DNA of 9,718 bases from Gammaproteobacteria bacterium (GCA_030635865.1 DAOVYA010000037.1:1-9718); one strand, 5' to 3'. Counted from the first letter of the stretch, positions 1-7,280 are shown. The notes: generated by a model from the sequence alone, not told the origin. A program made the numbers and translations.

Positions 1-911
1 CCGCCACCGAGGCCTGCGAAAGTGGTGAATGCCCAGTTAAGTATCTCACCAAGATCCCCTGCGGGTATGCCCGCAAGCAAGGAGGGGTCGATGGTATTGT
101 TATTATCAAACATCGTGACATTGGCGATAGCGCCGGCGATTGTATTGCCCGGTCCTGTGATGTCTCCCAGTCCGGCAAAGAACATCAGCTGCCGGGTGGC
201 GTTGGCCGGGACCGCGATGTTAAAAGTAAATCCGATGCCTGTGGGATCGGGATCGCCACACACGGTTGTGGTGGCTAAAATTGGTTCTTCGTTAACAGCG
301 CCCGATCCATAGACCACGGTGGAGTTGACCGGGTCACCGGGCAGGCCATCGGATGTGACAACCCAGCGGTCAGCTTTCGTATAAAGCAGGTCACCAGAGG
401 ATGTGGCTTCTATGACGGTACCGGCGTCTGATCCCAGGTTCAGTGCTATGTCAATCGCAGGATTGATATTAACGGCAGTCGGGTTTTGGAGAATAAGCCG
501 GATACGTGCAGCCTGGATGGTATCTGAAAAGTGGTATTCAACCGTGACATTGAGTCCGGACATACTGATTGGACCGGCGGTAAAAGTCGTGCCGGTCAGG
601 TCTGAAGGATCCGGTGCGACGAAGGGAGTGCCATCAACGTAGATCGTATAGGCCGTATCAAATGCATCAGTGTCACCATTGGCGCTCCTGGCGTCATCAA
701 TTGTTAGCCCCGGCGTACTTTTACAGTTGCCGGTAAATGCGGTGGCATTTGAACCGCCATCATTTTCAATATTCCATTCCAGGGCTCCGACTCCCGGCAT
801 TACTGTCAAACCTGCAGGTGAAATGTCAGCCGCAATGGCAGTGCCTGTTGATAGGCCAAAGAAAAATAAAGCCAGGTTGATTAGTCGTGTGCTCTTCTGG
901 TGCATAACCAT
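1..911 (-). CDS. Secreted protein of unknown function (C-terminus beyond left edge)
   Basis: An uninterrupted minus-strand frame runs from an ATG at 911 off the left edge and gives at least 303 residues. The N-terminus is a typical Sec signal peptide: basic start (MVMHQKSTR), hydrophobic stretch (INLALFFFGL), and likely cleavage after AIA near residue 27. The mature part is rich in Gly, Thr, Asn, Asp and Pro with few charged residues, as in secreted or surface beta-rich proteins. It has two visible cysteines (GNCKS near residue 62, TVCGD near 218). The ATG at 911 is preferred over the one at 905 because CTGGGG lies 9 nt upstream of it. The missing C-terminus is where an anchor such as PEP-CTERM or IPTL-CTERM would be, but nothing of that kind is visible. 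I do not recognise the family. The gene is convergent with nothing in the window, and an iron-box-like sequence lies upstream. Confidence 0.72.
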   Translation of the reverse strand, partial: MVMHQKSTRLINLALFFFGLSTGTAIAADISPAGLTVMPGVGALEWNIENDGGSNATAFTGNCKSTPGLTIDDARSANGDTDAFDTAYTIYVDGTPFVAPDPSDLTGTTFTAGPISMSGLNVTVEYHFSDTIQAARIRLILQNPTAVNINPAIDIALNLGSDAGTVIEATSSGDLLYTKADRWVVTSDGLPGDPVNSTVVYGSGAVNEEPILATTTVCGDPDPTGIGFTFNIAVPANATRQLMFFAGLGDITGPGNTIAGAIANVTMFDNNNTIDPSLLAGIPAGDLGEILNWAFTTFAGLGG

Positions 912-975
912 AATGATATACCCCAGGTTATTGTATGTGACAATGTTTAATTGAATTAATGAGGCCGGTGACAAC

Positions 976-990
976 TGATTCTAATTCTCA
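976..990 (-). promoter_or_regulatory. Candidate Fur-type operator
   Basis: On the minus strand this reads TGAGAATTAGAATCA. It matches 11 of the 14 defined positions of the Fur 7-1-7 consensus (TGATAAT-N-ATTATCA). It lies 65-79 bp before the start codon at 911, just upstream of a possible -35 (TTGTCA, about 968-973) with an A+T-rich -10 region 17-18 bp further. The match is seen; regulation by Fur is inference, and the region is A+T-rich, so chance matches are likely. Confidence 0.3.
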
Positions 991-1123
991 TTTGTAATTT
1001 TATTTGATTTCCCTGGCAAATGGTCTGCTCCGTTTTGGCTGACCGATTTATTGCCCGATTGGACTTCCCTCGCTTAGGTTGAGTGTCCATGAAATCAGGT
1101 TAATACCCAAAATCTATTCGCGA

Positions 1124-2335
1124 TTAGAAAGAGAGTGCCTCAATATTGAGACCGTATTCGCCATCCGCGAGTGTTTTTTTGATAAAAACCTGATTGTTTA
1201 AGTCGCGGTCAGTGTAATCGACCAGACTGACGACAGGGTTTGAAACGCAAGGCTTCTTGTCCAGATCAAGGAGCAATACGACGTTCGGTCTCAAACGCAA
1301 ACCCGGGTTTTGAGATATCACGACTCCTACTTCGCCGCTGCTCAGTTCAACAAGAGATCCGGTCGGATACGTGCTGAGGGCTTGAATGAATTTATCTACA
1401 AGTATTTCGGAGAAGTAGCGTCCCTTTTGCAGGTACAACATATGTATAGCATTGGATGATGAAATAGCCTCTGTATGTGGACGAGGAGTCGTTATTGACA
1501 CGTAGAAATCGACAATGCCGGCAATTTGTCCCAGTAAAGGTATTTCATTGCCTTTCAGGGCTGCGGGGTAGCCGCTCCCATCCAGCCGCTCATGGTGTGT
1601 CCGGACGATATCGAGTATGTCATCAGAAATATCCGCGGTGTCCGAAAGAATACGTACACCGTGTTCTACGTGGGATTTCATAATCGCCCACTCATCGTCC
1701 GACAGGCGGCCATTATTGCTCAATATATTTTTAGGCAACGCTGTTTTTCCGATGTCCATGCACAGTGTTCCGGTCGCAAGTGCGCTCATCAAATTTCGCT
1801 CAAGTCCCAGTTCTCGTCCCAGGGTGGTCGCCCACACCGACGCGCTGAGTGAGTCCTTGTAAATGTGTGAGTCAAATTTCTTCATCCGGGTTAACCAAAT
1901 GTATGCGTCCGGGTTGCGCTCAATACTGTCAACCATGACTTCGACAGCTTTCTCCATTTTCGGTACATTCAGTTCTTTATCGTTTTGCAAACTATCTTCT
2001 ATCTCCTCCATCATTTGTGAGAGTTCTTCGTGCGATTGACGAGCTGTCTGTAACTCCTTCTCAGCTGTTTTTGTGATTTCGTAACTTCTTCGACCAATTT
2101 CATCGTGGTAAACAGGATCAGGTTGTGAGTGTGGATGATTGTTATCAAGTACGATCTCTTCATCCGGCGCCATGATGTAGACGTGACTGCATATCTCTTG
2201 TAGCTCTTCGATTTCCGATTCTTTCCGGACTGGAAAACCCTGGAACAGAAACGAGGTTTCGCCCCAGGGGCGATCCAGGCTGGAGACAAACATTCCAATC
2301 TTAAGTTCTGTAGAACTGATTTTCTTTACTGGCAT
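1124..2335 (-). CDS. DUF3391 / HD-GYP domain protein with degenerate metal site
   Basis: A 403-residue cytoplasmic protein with no signal peptide. Residues 1 to about 60 match the DUF3391 region that precedes many HD-GYP domains (KISSTELKIGMFV). Residues 80-135 are charged and probably coiled coil. Residues 150-320 are the HD-GYP domain, with HHERLDGSGYP at 247-257 and conserved H222 and D276. HD-GYP proteins are usually cyclic-di-GMP phosphodiesterases that affect biofilm, motility and attachment. Here the histidine of the HD pair is methionine (M193-D194), and the usual upstream metal-binding histidine in the D-x-Y-T-x-x-H-S region appears to be D161. Activity may therefore be altered or lost, leaving a binding or scaffold role. 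The start is supported by AAGGA 7 nt upstream. It lies 156 bp downstream of comM in the same direction. That gap holds no convincing terminator, so co-transcription is possible. Confidence 0.9.
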   Translation of the reverse strand: MPVKKISSTELKIGMFVSSLDRPWGETSFLFQGFPVRKESEIEELQEICSHVYIMAPDEEIVLDNNHPHSQPDPVYHDEIGRRSYEITKTAEKELQTARQSHEELSQMMEEIEDSLQNDKELNVPKMEKAVEVMVDSIERNPDAYIWLTRMKKFDSHIYKDSLSASVWATTLGRELGLERNLMSALATGTLCMDIGKTALPKNILSNNGRLSDDEWAIMKSHVEHGVRILSDTADISDDILDIVRTHHERLDGSGYPAALKGNEIPLLGQIAGIVDFYVSITTPRPHTEAISSSNAIHMLYLQKGRYFSEILVDKFIQALSTYPTGSLVELSSGEVGVVISQNPGLRLRPNVVLLLDLDKKPCVSNPVVSLVDYTDRDLNNQVFIKKTLADGEYGLNIEALSF

Positions 2336-2491
2336 GGCTTGGTCCTTATCGACACTGGCCGAAAAAAGAGTTTATGCGCGGCTAAGCCCTATCATCTTGT
2401 ATATATAGCGGTATCTCGTGGCATAAACTTGAAAGAACGGCAGGGGGGGTATTTGAGAAGTAAACAACTATCTGTATTTAAAAGATTAATC

Positions 2492-3991
2492 TTAAAGAGG
2501 TCGGTCCAGTTTGCGGTAATTAATTGCTTCAGTCAGGTGGTGCGTCTGTATATCAACAGTTTCGTCCATATCTGCAATCGTGCGCGCAAGTTTGAGAATT
2601 CGATGATAGGCGCGCGCAGACAATTGCAGTTTTTCAATCGCCTGTTGTAACAGCATTTGATCTGACTGTTTCAGTGTGCACGCATCATCAATCTGTTGAT
2701 GCGTGAGCTGACTGTTTAGTGTGTTGTTACGTTGTAGTTGTATTGTACGGGCCACTGTTACGCGTTCACGCACTACTGCACTGCATTCACCTTTCGGCCC
2801 TTGCATCTGATCAAAAGACAAGCGCGGCACTTCAACATGCATGTCAATTCGATCAAGCAGCGGACCGGATATTCTGCTTCGGTAACGTTGTACTTGTTCG
2901 CTGGTGCAGTGACAGCGTCCACCCGGATCGCCCAGCCAGCCACACTTGCAGGGATTCATTGCGGCAATCAATTGAAACCGTGCCGGGAATTCGGTCTGGC
3001 GCGCGGCGCGTGAAATCATGATGCGTCCGGACTCCAGCGGTTCACGCAATACTTCCAATACATTACGGTTGAACTCCGGGAGTTCATCCAGGAACAGCAC
3101 GCCATTATGTGCCAGCGAGATTTCCCCTGGCTGCGGGTTGGATCCGCCCCCTACCAGTGCGGCGGCAGATGCCGTGTGATGTGGTGCGCGAAAGGCGCGG
3201 CGTTTCCAGGTTCGGGTATCAATGGGTTGACGACTGATCGATGCGATCGTTGCGGCCTGCAGTGCTTCGGTTTCCGTCATTTCCGGCAGGATGCCGGGCA
3301 GGCGGCTGGCAAGCAGGGACTTGCCGGTACCCGGCGGACCCAGCATTAACAGGCTGTGTCCACCGGTGGCGGCAATTTCAAGGGCCCGCCGTGCATGATG
3401 CTGGCCGCGTACATCGGCAAGGTCGGGTAAAACAGCATCATCAGCAGCAGGCAAACAGGGCGGCGCGTAATCTATCAGTGATGTTTTGGCCAGGTGTTGG
3501 GTAAGTTCGAGCAGGTGCAGGGCAGGGGCCAGCCTGGAGCCTTTAATCAGGCTCGCTTCGGCTGCGTTTTCCAGTGGAATGGCAAGTACGCGTTGCGTCT
3601 TTTTTGTGTGCAGTGCCATCGGTAATATCCCCTGTACTGCGCGCAGGTGACCGGACAGGGCAAGTTCCCCGGCAAATTCGTATTGCAACAAGTCGTTGCC
3701 GGGGATCTGTCTGGACGCGGCCAGGATGCCGAGTGCAATCGGCAAGTCATAACGACCGCCTTCCTTGGGCAGGTCGGCCGGGGCCAGGTTGATCGTGATG
3801 CGGCGTGCCGGGAATTCAAAGTGCGAATTCAGGATGGCGCCACGCACCCGGTCCTTGCTTTCCTTGACGACGGTTTCCGGCAGGCCAACGATCGACAGGC
3901 TGGGCAGGCCGTTGGAGAGATGGACTTCGACGGTGACCAGCGGGGCATCCATCCCGACCTGTGCGCGGCTATAGAGAATCGCGAGTGACAT
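2492..3991 (-). CDS. comM: ComM / YifB family AAA+ ATPase (Mg-chelatase-like)
   Basis: A 499-residue protein, the normal length for ComM/YifB. The N-terminal Lon-protease-like fold (about 1-165) begins with the family hallmark sequence and includes GLPETVVKESKDRVRGA (36-52). The AAA+ core (about 190-390) has Walker A GPPGTGKS (218-225), Walker B GVLFLDE (297-303), the MNPCKCG motif with a four-cysteine cluster (C348, C350, C360, C362), and GPLLDRID (377-384) with a likely arginine finger. The Mg-chelatase C-terminal helical domain covers about 405-499. ComM is known as a hexameric branch-migration helicase that extends integration of incoming single-stranded DNA during natural transformation; it is widely conserved even in non-competent species. 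A GAGG sequence 6 nt before the ATG supports the start. It lies downstream of ubiK in the same direction, with a REP-containing gap of about 200 bp. Confidence 0.96.
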   Translation of the reverse strand: MSLAILYSRAQVGMDAPLVTVEVHLSNGLPSLSIVGLPETVVKESKDRVRGAILNSHFEFPARRITINLAPADLPKEGGRYDLPIALGILAASRQIPGNDLLQYEFAGELALSGHLRAVQGILPMALHTKKTQRVLAIPLENAAEASLIKGSRLAPALHLLELTQHLAKTSLIDYAPPCLPAADDAVLPDLADVRGQHHARRALEIAATGGHSLLMLGPPGTGKSLLASRLPGILPEMTETEALQAATIASISRQPIDTRTWKRRAFRAPHHTASAAALVGGGSNPQPGEISLAHNGVLFLDELPEFNRNVLEVLREPLESGRIMISRAARQTEFPARFQLIAAMNPCKCGWLGDPGGRCHCTSEQVQRYRSRISGPLLDRIDMHVEVPRLSFDQMQGPKGECSAVVRERVTVARTIQLQRNNTLNSQLTHQQIDDACTLKQSDQMLLQQAIEKLQLSARAYHRILKLARTIADMDETVDIQTHHLTEAINYRKLDRPL

Positions 3992-4095
3992 TTCCCGCCT
4001 CTTGAGTAATACGAGCAGGATAGGGAATCCTGTACTGCTGAAGCAGGTGCTGTAACCGGTAAACCGTGTCGGACAATGCTGATAAAGGGTGGTGA

Positions 4096-4122
4096 ATCGC
4101 GGATGAAGTCCGCTTCTTCAGG
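4096..4122. repeat. REP-like palindromic unit, copy 1
   Basis: Short stem-loop GCGGA-TGAAG-TCCGC followed by a TTCTTCAGG tail. It has the same layout as the copy 22 bp to its right: ATCGCGGAT, then a variable loop, then TCCGC, then a tail ending in CAGG. Such units are typical of extragenic palindromes in Pseudomonas-like genomes. It lies in the ubiK-comM gap. Confidence 0.65.
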
Positions 4123-4143
4123 CTGTAGTTGTATTCGGGGCTT

Positions 4144-4170
4144 ATCGCGGATGCGATCCGCTCCTACAGG
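4144..4170. repeat. REP-like palindromic unit, copy 2
   Basis: Stem-loop CGGAT-GCG-ATCCG followed by CTCCTACAGG. On the minus strand it starts CTGTAGGAGCGGAT, the classic head of pseudomonad-type REP units. It is in the same orientation as copy 1, forming a small cluster just after the ubiK stop codon. It may stabilise mRNA ends, bind nucleoid proteins or aid termination. A third relative is at 9279-9302. Confidence 0.72.
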
Positions 4171-4195
4171 TGTGTGATCTGCGTGTGCGGGTTGC

Positions 4196-4441
4196 CTACC
4201 GGCGCTTTTGTTCCAGTTCGGCGACGGTCTTTTCGAGATGTTCAAGCTTTTCCCGGGTACGTGCCAGCACGCGGGACTGGACGTCAAATTCTTCCCGGGT
4301 GACCAGGTCAAGTTTGGCGAGCGTGCCTTCCAGCAGGGTACGGACGTTTTTTTTCACATCGCCCTGCAGTTCCTTCATCCCGGCCGGGAGGGTTTCGCTG
4401 ATTTGGCGGGCAAGGTCATCGATGAGTTTCATATTGAGCAT
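4196..4441 (-). CDS. ubiK: Ubiquinone biosynthesis accessory factor UbiK (BMFP domain)
   Basis: A small protein of 81 residues, the usual UbiK/YqiC size. It starts MLNMKLIDDLARQI, has an amphipathic N-terminal helix (DDLARQISETLP), and ends in a coiled coil (about 50-78: EEFDVQSRVLARTREKLEHL and on). UbiK is a soluble factor that helps the late aerobic steps of ubiquinone synthesis, working with UbiJ and lipids in the Ubi complex; the family can fuse membranes in vitro. Two starts are possible. The ATG at 4441 has AAGGTG 5 nt upstream. The ATG at 4432 (MKLIDDL, 78 residues) has AAGGA 8 nt upstream, arguably the better spacing. The gene is divergent from the nitrogen operon, and I recall the same ubiK/comM next to glnK-amtB arrangement in pseudomonads. 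Confidence 0.9.
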   Translation of the reverse strand: MLNMKLIDDLARQISETLPAGMKELQGDVKKNVRTLLEGTLAKLDLVTREEFDVQSRVLARTREKLEHLEKTVAELEQKRR

Positions 4442-4486
4442 CCTTTCACCTTAGTCGATTTTCCGGTTTTACGTCCAGTCTGCAGC

Positions 4487-4503
4487 TGCACCGAAAGTGT
4501 GCA
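4487..4503. promoter_or_regulatory. NtrC-type enhancer site, distal
   Basis: TGCAC-N7-GTGCA, a perfect 17-bp inverted repeat matching the enteric NtrC (GlnG) binding consensus. Its centre is about 143 bp upstream of the predicted sigma-54 start, close to the distance of the enhancer sites at E. coli glnA. Confidence 0.78.
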
Positions 4504-4529
4504 CCGTTGCAGGGCATGCCTCCAGTAGT

Positions 4530-4546
4530 CGCACCAGGATTGTGCG
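4530..4546. promoter_or_regulatory. NtrC-type enhancer site, proximal
   Basis: CGCAC-N7-GTGCG, again a perfect inverted repeat with the GCAC-N7-GTGC core. Its centre is 43 bp (about four helical turns) from the distal site and about 100 bp upstream of the predicted start. Two NtrC dimers would thus bind the same DNA face, as needed for oligomer formation. Confidence 0.75.
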
Positions 4547-4579
4547 TATTGTGAGGGCTCTCGCAACGTTAAAAATATA

Positions 4580-4592
4580 TATCTTGTTGATA
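4580..4592 (-). promoter_or_regulatory. IHF-like binding site
   Basis: On the minus strand this reads TATCAACAAGATA, matching the IHF consensus WATCAA-N4-TTR at all but one position, inside an A+T-rich tract. It lies between the NtrC sites and the -24/-12 promoter, where IHF bends DNA in sigma-54 promoters. Confidence 0.5.
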
Positions 4593-4611
4593 CATATGTG
4601 AATTATTCAGA

Positions 4612-4627
4612 TGGCACGGTTCCTGCT
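4612..4627 (+). promoter_or_regulatory. Sigma-54 (-24/-12) promoter of the porin-glnK1-amt1 operon
   Basis: TGGCACGGTTCCTGCT fits TGGCAC-R-N4-TTGCW with one mismatch. The invariant GG (4613-4614) and GC (4625-4626) are separated by exactly 10 bp. The predicted start is near 4638, leaving a leader of about 77 nt before the ATG at 4715. Together with the upstream NtrC and IHF sites this is a full enhancer-dependent promoter. Confidence 0.85.
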
Positions 4628-4714
4628 GTTCTATAGGGCGAATTCCCTTTTTATACAGTTGAAGTGGTTGTCATTGCACAGTGTTTAACCACAACTTGAT
4701 TTGGAGATATTGAA

Positions 4715-5431
4715 ATGATTAAGAAAACTTTACTTGCTGCGGCATTACTGGCGGGTTCACAGGCTGCATTGGCAGAAATCAGCGGTAACGTAACGTTGAC
4801 GACCGACTACCGTTTCCGCGGTTATTCCCAGACAACCAGTGATCCTGCTGTACAGGGTGGTTTCGACTATAGCCATGAGAGCGGTTTCTATGCCGGTATC
4901 TGGGGGTCCAATGTCGAATTCGCCGGTAGTCTTGAACTCGATTACTACGCCGGTTTTTCCGGGGATATCACTGACGGATTAGGATTTGATGTCGGTATTA
5001 TCTACTACGATTACCCGGGCGGTGATCTGGGTGGTGTAGATCCGGAGTTCACGGAATTCTATGGCGGACTTTCCGGTGATGTAGGTCCCGTTTCCCTCAG
5101 TGGCACCATTTCCTACAGTGATGATTACTTCGGCGAGTCCGGGAATTCATTCTACTACGATCTTGGCGCATCCTTTGGTCTGCCGCAAGATTTCACATTG
5201 TCCGCTCATTATGGTTATCAGACCATTGATGATGGCGAGATTACAAAGGCCGGTTTCTTTTCCAGTAATGAAGACAGCTATTCCGACTGGAGCATAGGCG
5301 TTTCCAGGTCCTATATGGATCTGGACTTTGATCTGTCGTATATCGATACCGACCTGGATAATGATGATGATTGTTTTGGCGCGAATGCATGTGAAGGCAC
5401 CCTGGTCTTCAGCGTCAGCAAGAGCCTCTGA
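4715..5431 (+). CDS. TorF-family putative outer-membrane porin
   Basis: A 238-residue protein with a clear signal peptide (MIKKTLLAAALLAGSQAALA, cleaved about 20/21). The mature part alternates aromatic and polar residues in amphipathic strands and is acidic (many Asp/Gly/Tyr), as in small outer-membrane beta barrels. The mature N-terminus (ISGNVTLTTDYRFRGYSQT) and the length match the TorF/TIGR02001 family of proteobacterial putative porins. The C-terminus ends FSVSKSL; the last residue is Leu rather than the common terminal Phe. GGAG 8 nt upstream supports the start. It is the first gene behind the NtrC/sigma-54 control region and lies 58 bp before glnK1. This suggests an outer-membrane channel made under nitrogen limitation, perhaps for ammonium, amines or another nitrogen source. 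The substrate is not known; the family call is firm, the role is inference. Confidence 0.88.
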   Translation: MIKKTLLAAALLAGSQAALAEISGNVTLTTDYRFRGYSQTTSDPAVQGGFDYSHESGFYAGIWGSNVEFAGSLELDYYAGFSGDITDGLGFDVGIIYYDYPGGDLGGVDPEFTEFYGGLSGDVGPVSLSGTISYSDDYFGESGNSFYYDLGASFGLPQDFTLSAHYGYQTIDDGEITKAGFFSSNEDSYSDWSIGVSRSYMDLDFDLSYIDTDLDNDDDCFGANACEGTLVFSVSKSL

Positions 5432-5446
5432 TCAGTCATGAAACTG

Positions 5447-5470
5447 CCTGCCCTTCGGGGCAGGTATTTT
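5447..5470 (+). terminator. Hairpin terminator/attenuator between porin gene and glnK1
   Basis: A 7-bp stem, CCTGCCC-TTCG-GGGCAGG, with a stable TTCG loop is followed by TATTTT. It begins 16 bp after the porin stop and ends about 20 bp before the glnK1 start. No room is left for a separate full promoter after it, so glnK1-amt1 probably depend on read-through. Confidence 0.75.
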
Positions 5471-5483
5471 AATTAAGGAGTAA

Positions 5484-5828
<345 letters not shown>

Positions 5829-5838
5829 TCAAGCAGAC

Positions 5839-5845
5839 GGAGGAG
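5839..5845 (+). promoter_or_regulatory. Ribosome binding site deciding the GTG start of amt1
   Basis: GGAGGAG, a near-perfect Shine-Dalgarno sequence, 7 nt before GTG at 5853. No in-frame ATG is well placed, so the GTG is the likely start. Confidence 0.8.
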
Positions 5846-5852
5846 AGCAAAA

Positions 5853-7115
5853 GTGGATGCATTAACTGAACTGAGTTATGCGCTGGATACCTTTTACTTT
5901 TTGGTAACAGGTGTCCTCGTAATGTGGATGGCCGCAGGCTTTTCGATGCTTGAGGCCGGAATGGTGCGTGCGAAAAACACGGCCGAAATTTTAACCAAGA
6001 ATATCTCCCTGTTTGCCGTCGCCAGCATTATGTACATGCTGATGGGCTACAGCATCATGTATCCGGCAGAGGCCGTGAATGCCTGGTGGCCGGGTTTTGG
6101 CGACATTCTGGGCAAGACGGACAATACGGCAGCTGAAGTACTGGCCAGTGGCGGGGACACCTACTACTCCGGCCTGTCTGACTTCTTCTTCCAGGTTGTG
6201 TTCGTGGCAACCGCCATGTCGATTGTCTCCGGTGCCGTTGCTGAACGTATGAAGCTGTGGGCCTTCCTGTTCTTTGCTGTCGTGATGACCGGTTTCATCT
6301 ACCCGATGCAGGGTTACTGGAAGTGGGGTGGCGGCGGCCTGGATGCGCTGGGTTTCCTCGACTTCGCCGGTTCCGGTGTGGTGCATCTGTGTGGTGCGAC
6401 AGCCGCGTTTGCCGGTGTATTGTTGCTCGGTGCTCGTAAGGGCAAATACCGTGCCGATGGCTCGATCAACCCGATCCCGGGTGCGAACATGCCGCTGGCA
6501 ACGCTCGGTACCTTCATCCTCTGGATGGGCTGGTTCGGGTTCAATGGTGGTTCCGAGTTGATTGTCTCGAATGTTGCAGAGGCCAACAACGTTGCACTGG
6601 TATTCGTGAACACCAACATGGCTGCTGCCGGTGGTGTGATCGCAGCGATGTTGACGGCACGCCTGTTATTTGGCAAAACGGACCTGACCATGGCGCTCAA
6701 TGGCGCGTTGGCCGGCCTGGTGGCGATTACTGCTGAACCGTTATTCCCGACCCCGCTGCTCGCTACCATTATCGGTGCCATCGGTGGTGTGATCGTGGTG
6801 TTCTCCATCATCAGTCTGGACAAGATAAGGATTGACGATCCGGTCGGTGCCATTTCCGTGCACGGTGTGGTCGGCATGTGGGGCCTGATTGCAGTCGTAC
6901 TCTCCAACCCGGATGCGACCCTGGTTGCCCAGCTGACTGGCCTGGGTGCCATCTTTGTCTGGACACTGGTAGCAAGTCTGGTCACCTGGGGCATCATTAA
7001 GATGGTGATTGGTATCCGCGTCTCTGAGGAAGAGGAATTCGCGGGTGTTGACCTCTCTGAATGTGGACTGGAAGCCTACCCGGAATTTGTGGGCTCACAG
7101 GGTTCCGGCAAGTAA
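5853..7115 (+). CDS. amt: Ammonium transporter Amt1 (signal-less, marine-type)
   Basis: A 420-residue inner-membrane Amt protein with about 11 hydrophobic segments, starting at GTG and going straight into the first helix (no cleaved signal). Key Amt residues are present (E. coli AmtB numbers in brackets): F113 and F117 (F103/F107), W158 (W148), D170 (D160), H178 (H168), F230 (F215), S234 (S219) and H337 (H318). The Phe gate and twin-His pore are therefore intact. The C-terminal tail GIRVSEEEEFAGVDL keeps the start of the regulatory region that contacts GlnK but then differs from classical AmtB. The N-terminal GFSMLEAGMVRAKNTAEI and the overall layout resemble the marine-subtype ammonium transporters (TIGR03644) as I remember them. 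It forms a pair with glnK1 and ends at a strong terminator. Confidence 0.95.
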   Translation: MDALTELSYALDTFYFLVTGVLVMWMAAGFSMLEAGMVRAKNTAEILTKNISLFAVASIMYMLMGYSIMYPAEAVNAWWPGFGDILGKTDNTAAEVLASGGDTYYSGLSDFFFQVVFVATAMSIVSGAVAERMKLWAFLFFAVVMTGFIYPMQGYWKWGGGGLDALGFLDFAGSGVVHLCGATAAFAGVLLLGARKGKYRADGSINPIPGANMPLATLGTFILWMGWFGFNGGSELIVSNVAEANNVALVFVNTNMAAAGGVIAAMLTARLLFGKTDLTMALNGALAGLVAITAEPLFPTPLLATIIGAIGGVIVVFSIISLDKIRIDDPVGAISVHGVVGMWGLIAVVLSNPDATLVAQLTGLGAIFVWTLVASLVTWGIIKMVIGIRVSEEEEFAGVDLSECGLEAYPEFVGSQGSGK

Positions 7116-7147
7116 TCCTTATACAATAAAGCAGCAAGTTAGTACCA

Positions 7148-7174
7148 AACGGGCGCTTCGGCGCCCGTTTTTTT
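7148..7174 (+). terminator. Rho-independent terminator of the first nitrogen operon
   Basis: A 9-bp stem, AACGGGCGC-TTCG-GCGCCCGTT, followed by a run of seven T (7168-7174). It lies 32 bp after the amt1 stop. It should end the porin-glnK1-amt1 transcript, so the second pair needs its own promoter. Confidence 0.93.
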
Positions 7175-7175
7175 G

Positions 7176-7225
7176 CGTCCATGGATGGACGTACGTCGCG
7201 GGAGGCATGGATGCCGGGAGCGACG
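7176..7225. repeat. REP-like double hairpin
   Basis: Two adjacent palindromes. The first is CGTCCAT-GG-ATGGACG (7176-7191). The second is nested: CGTCGC, GGGA, GGCAT, GG, ATGCC, GGGA, GCGACG (7194-7225), in which the two GGGA segments face each other as an internal loop between two perfect stems. The CATGGATG core is shared by both. It has the look of a repeated extragenic palindrome, unrelated to the CTACAGG-tailed units elsewhere in the window. Confidence 0.75.
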
Positions 7226-7280
7226 CCTTCACGCTGCCACGGTCTTTTTTCGTCCTGTCGGGTGAGGTATCCCACAGAGA

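Noticed and set aside
22..954. Three plus-strand open frames (22-312, 403-642, 670-954)
   Set aside because: They lie opposite one continuous minus-strand frame with a signal peptide and normal composition; their own translations show no domain and they lack good ribosome sites.
2346..2374. Sigma-28-like promoter (TAAA...GTCGATAA, minus strand) before the HD-GYP gene
   Set aside because: The spacing is 2 bp too long, and the -10 overlaps the Shine-Dalgarno sequence, so a transcript would lose its ribosome site.
4096..4170. A CRISPR-like array from the two similar units
   Set aside because: There are only two imperfect copies with a short gap; each is a self-contained palindrome of REP type, and no cas gene is present.
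6314..6997. Long minus-strand open frame (227 codons) inside amt1
   Set aside because: It is antisense to a well-conserved transporter. Its Met/Pro/Ala/Thr-rich translation is typical of a shadow frame.
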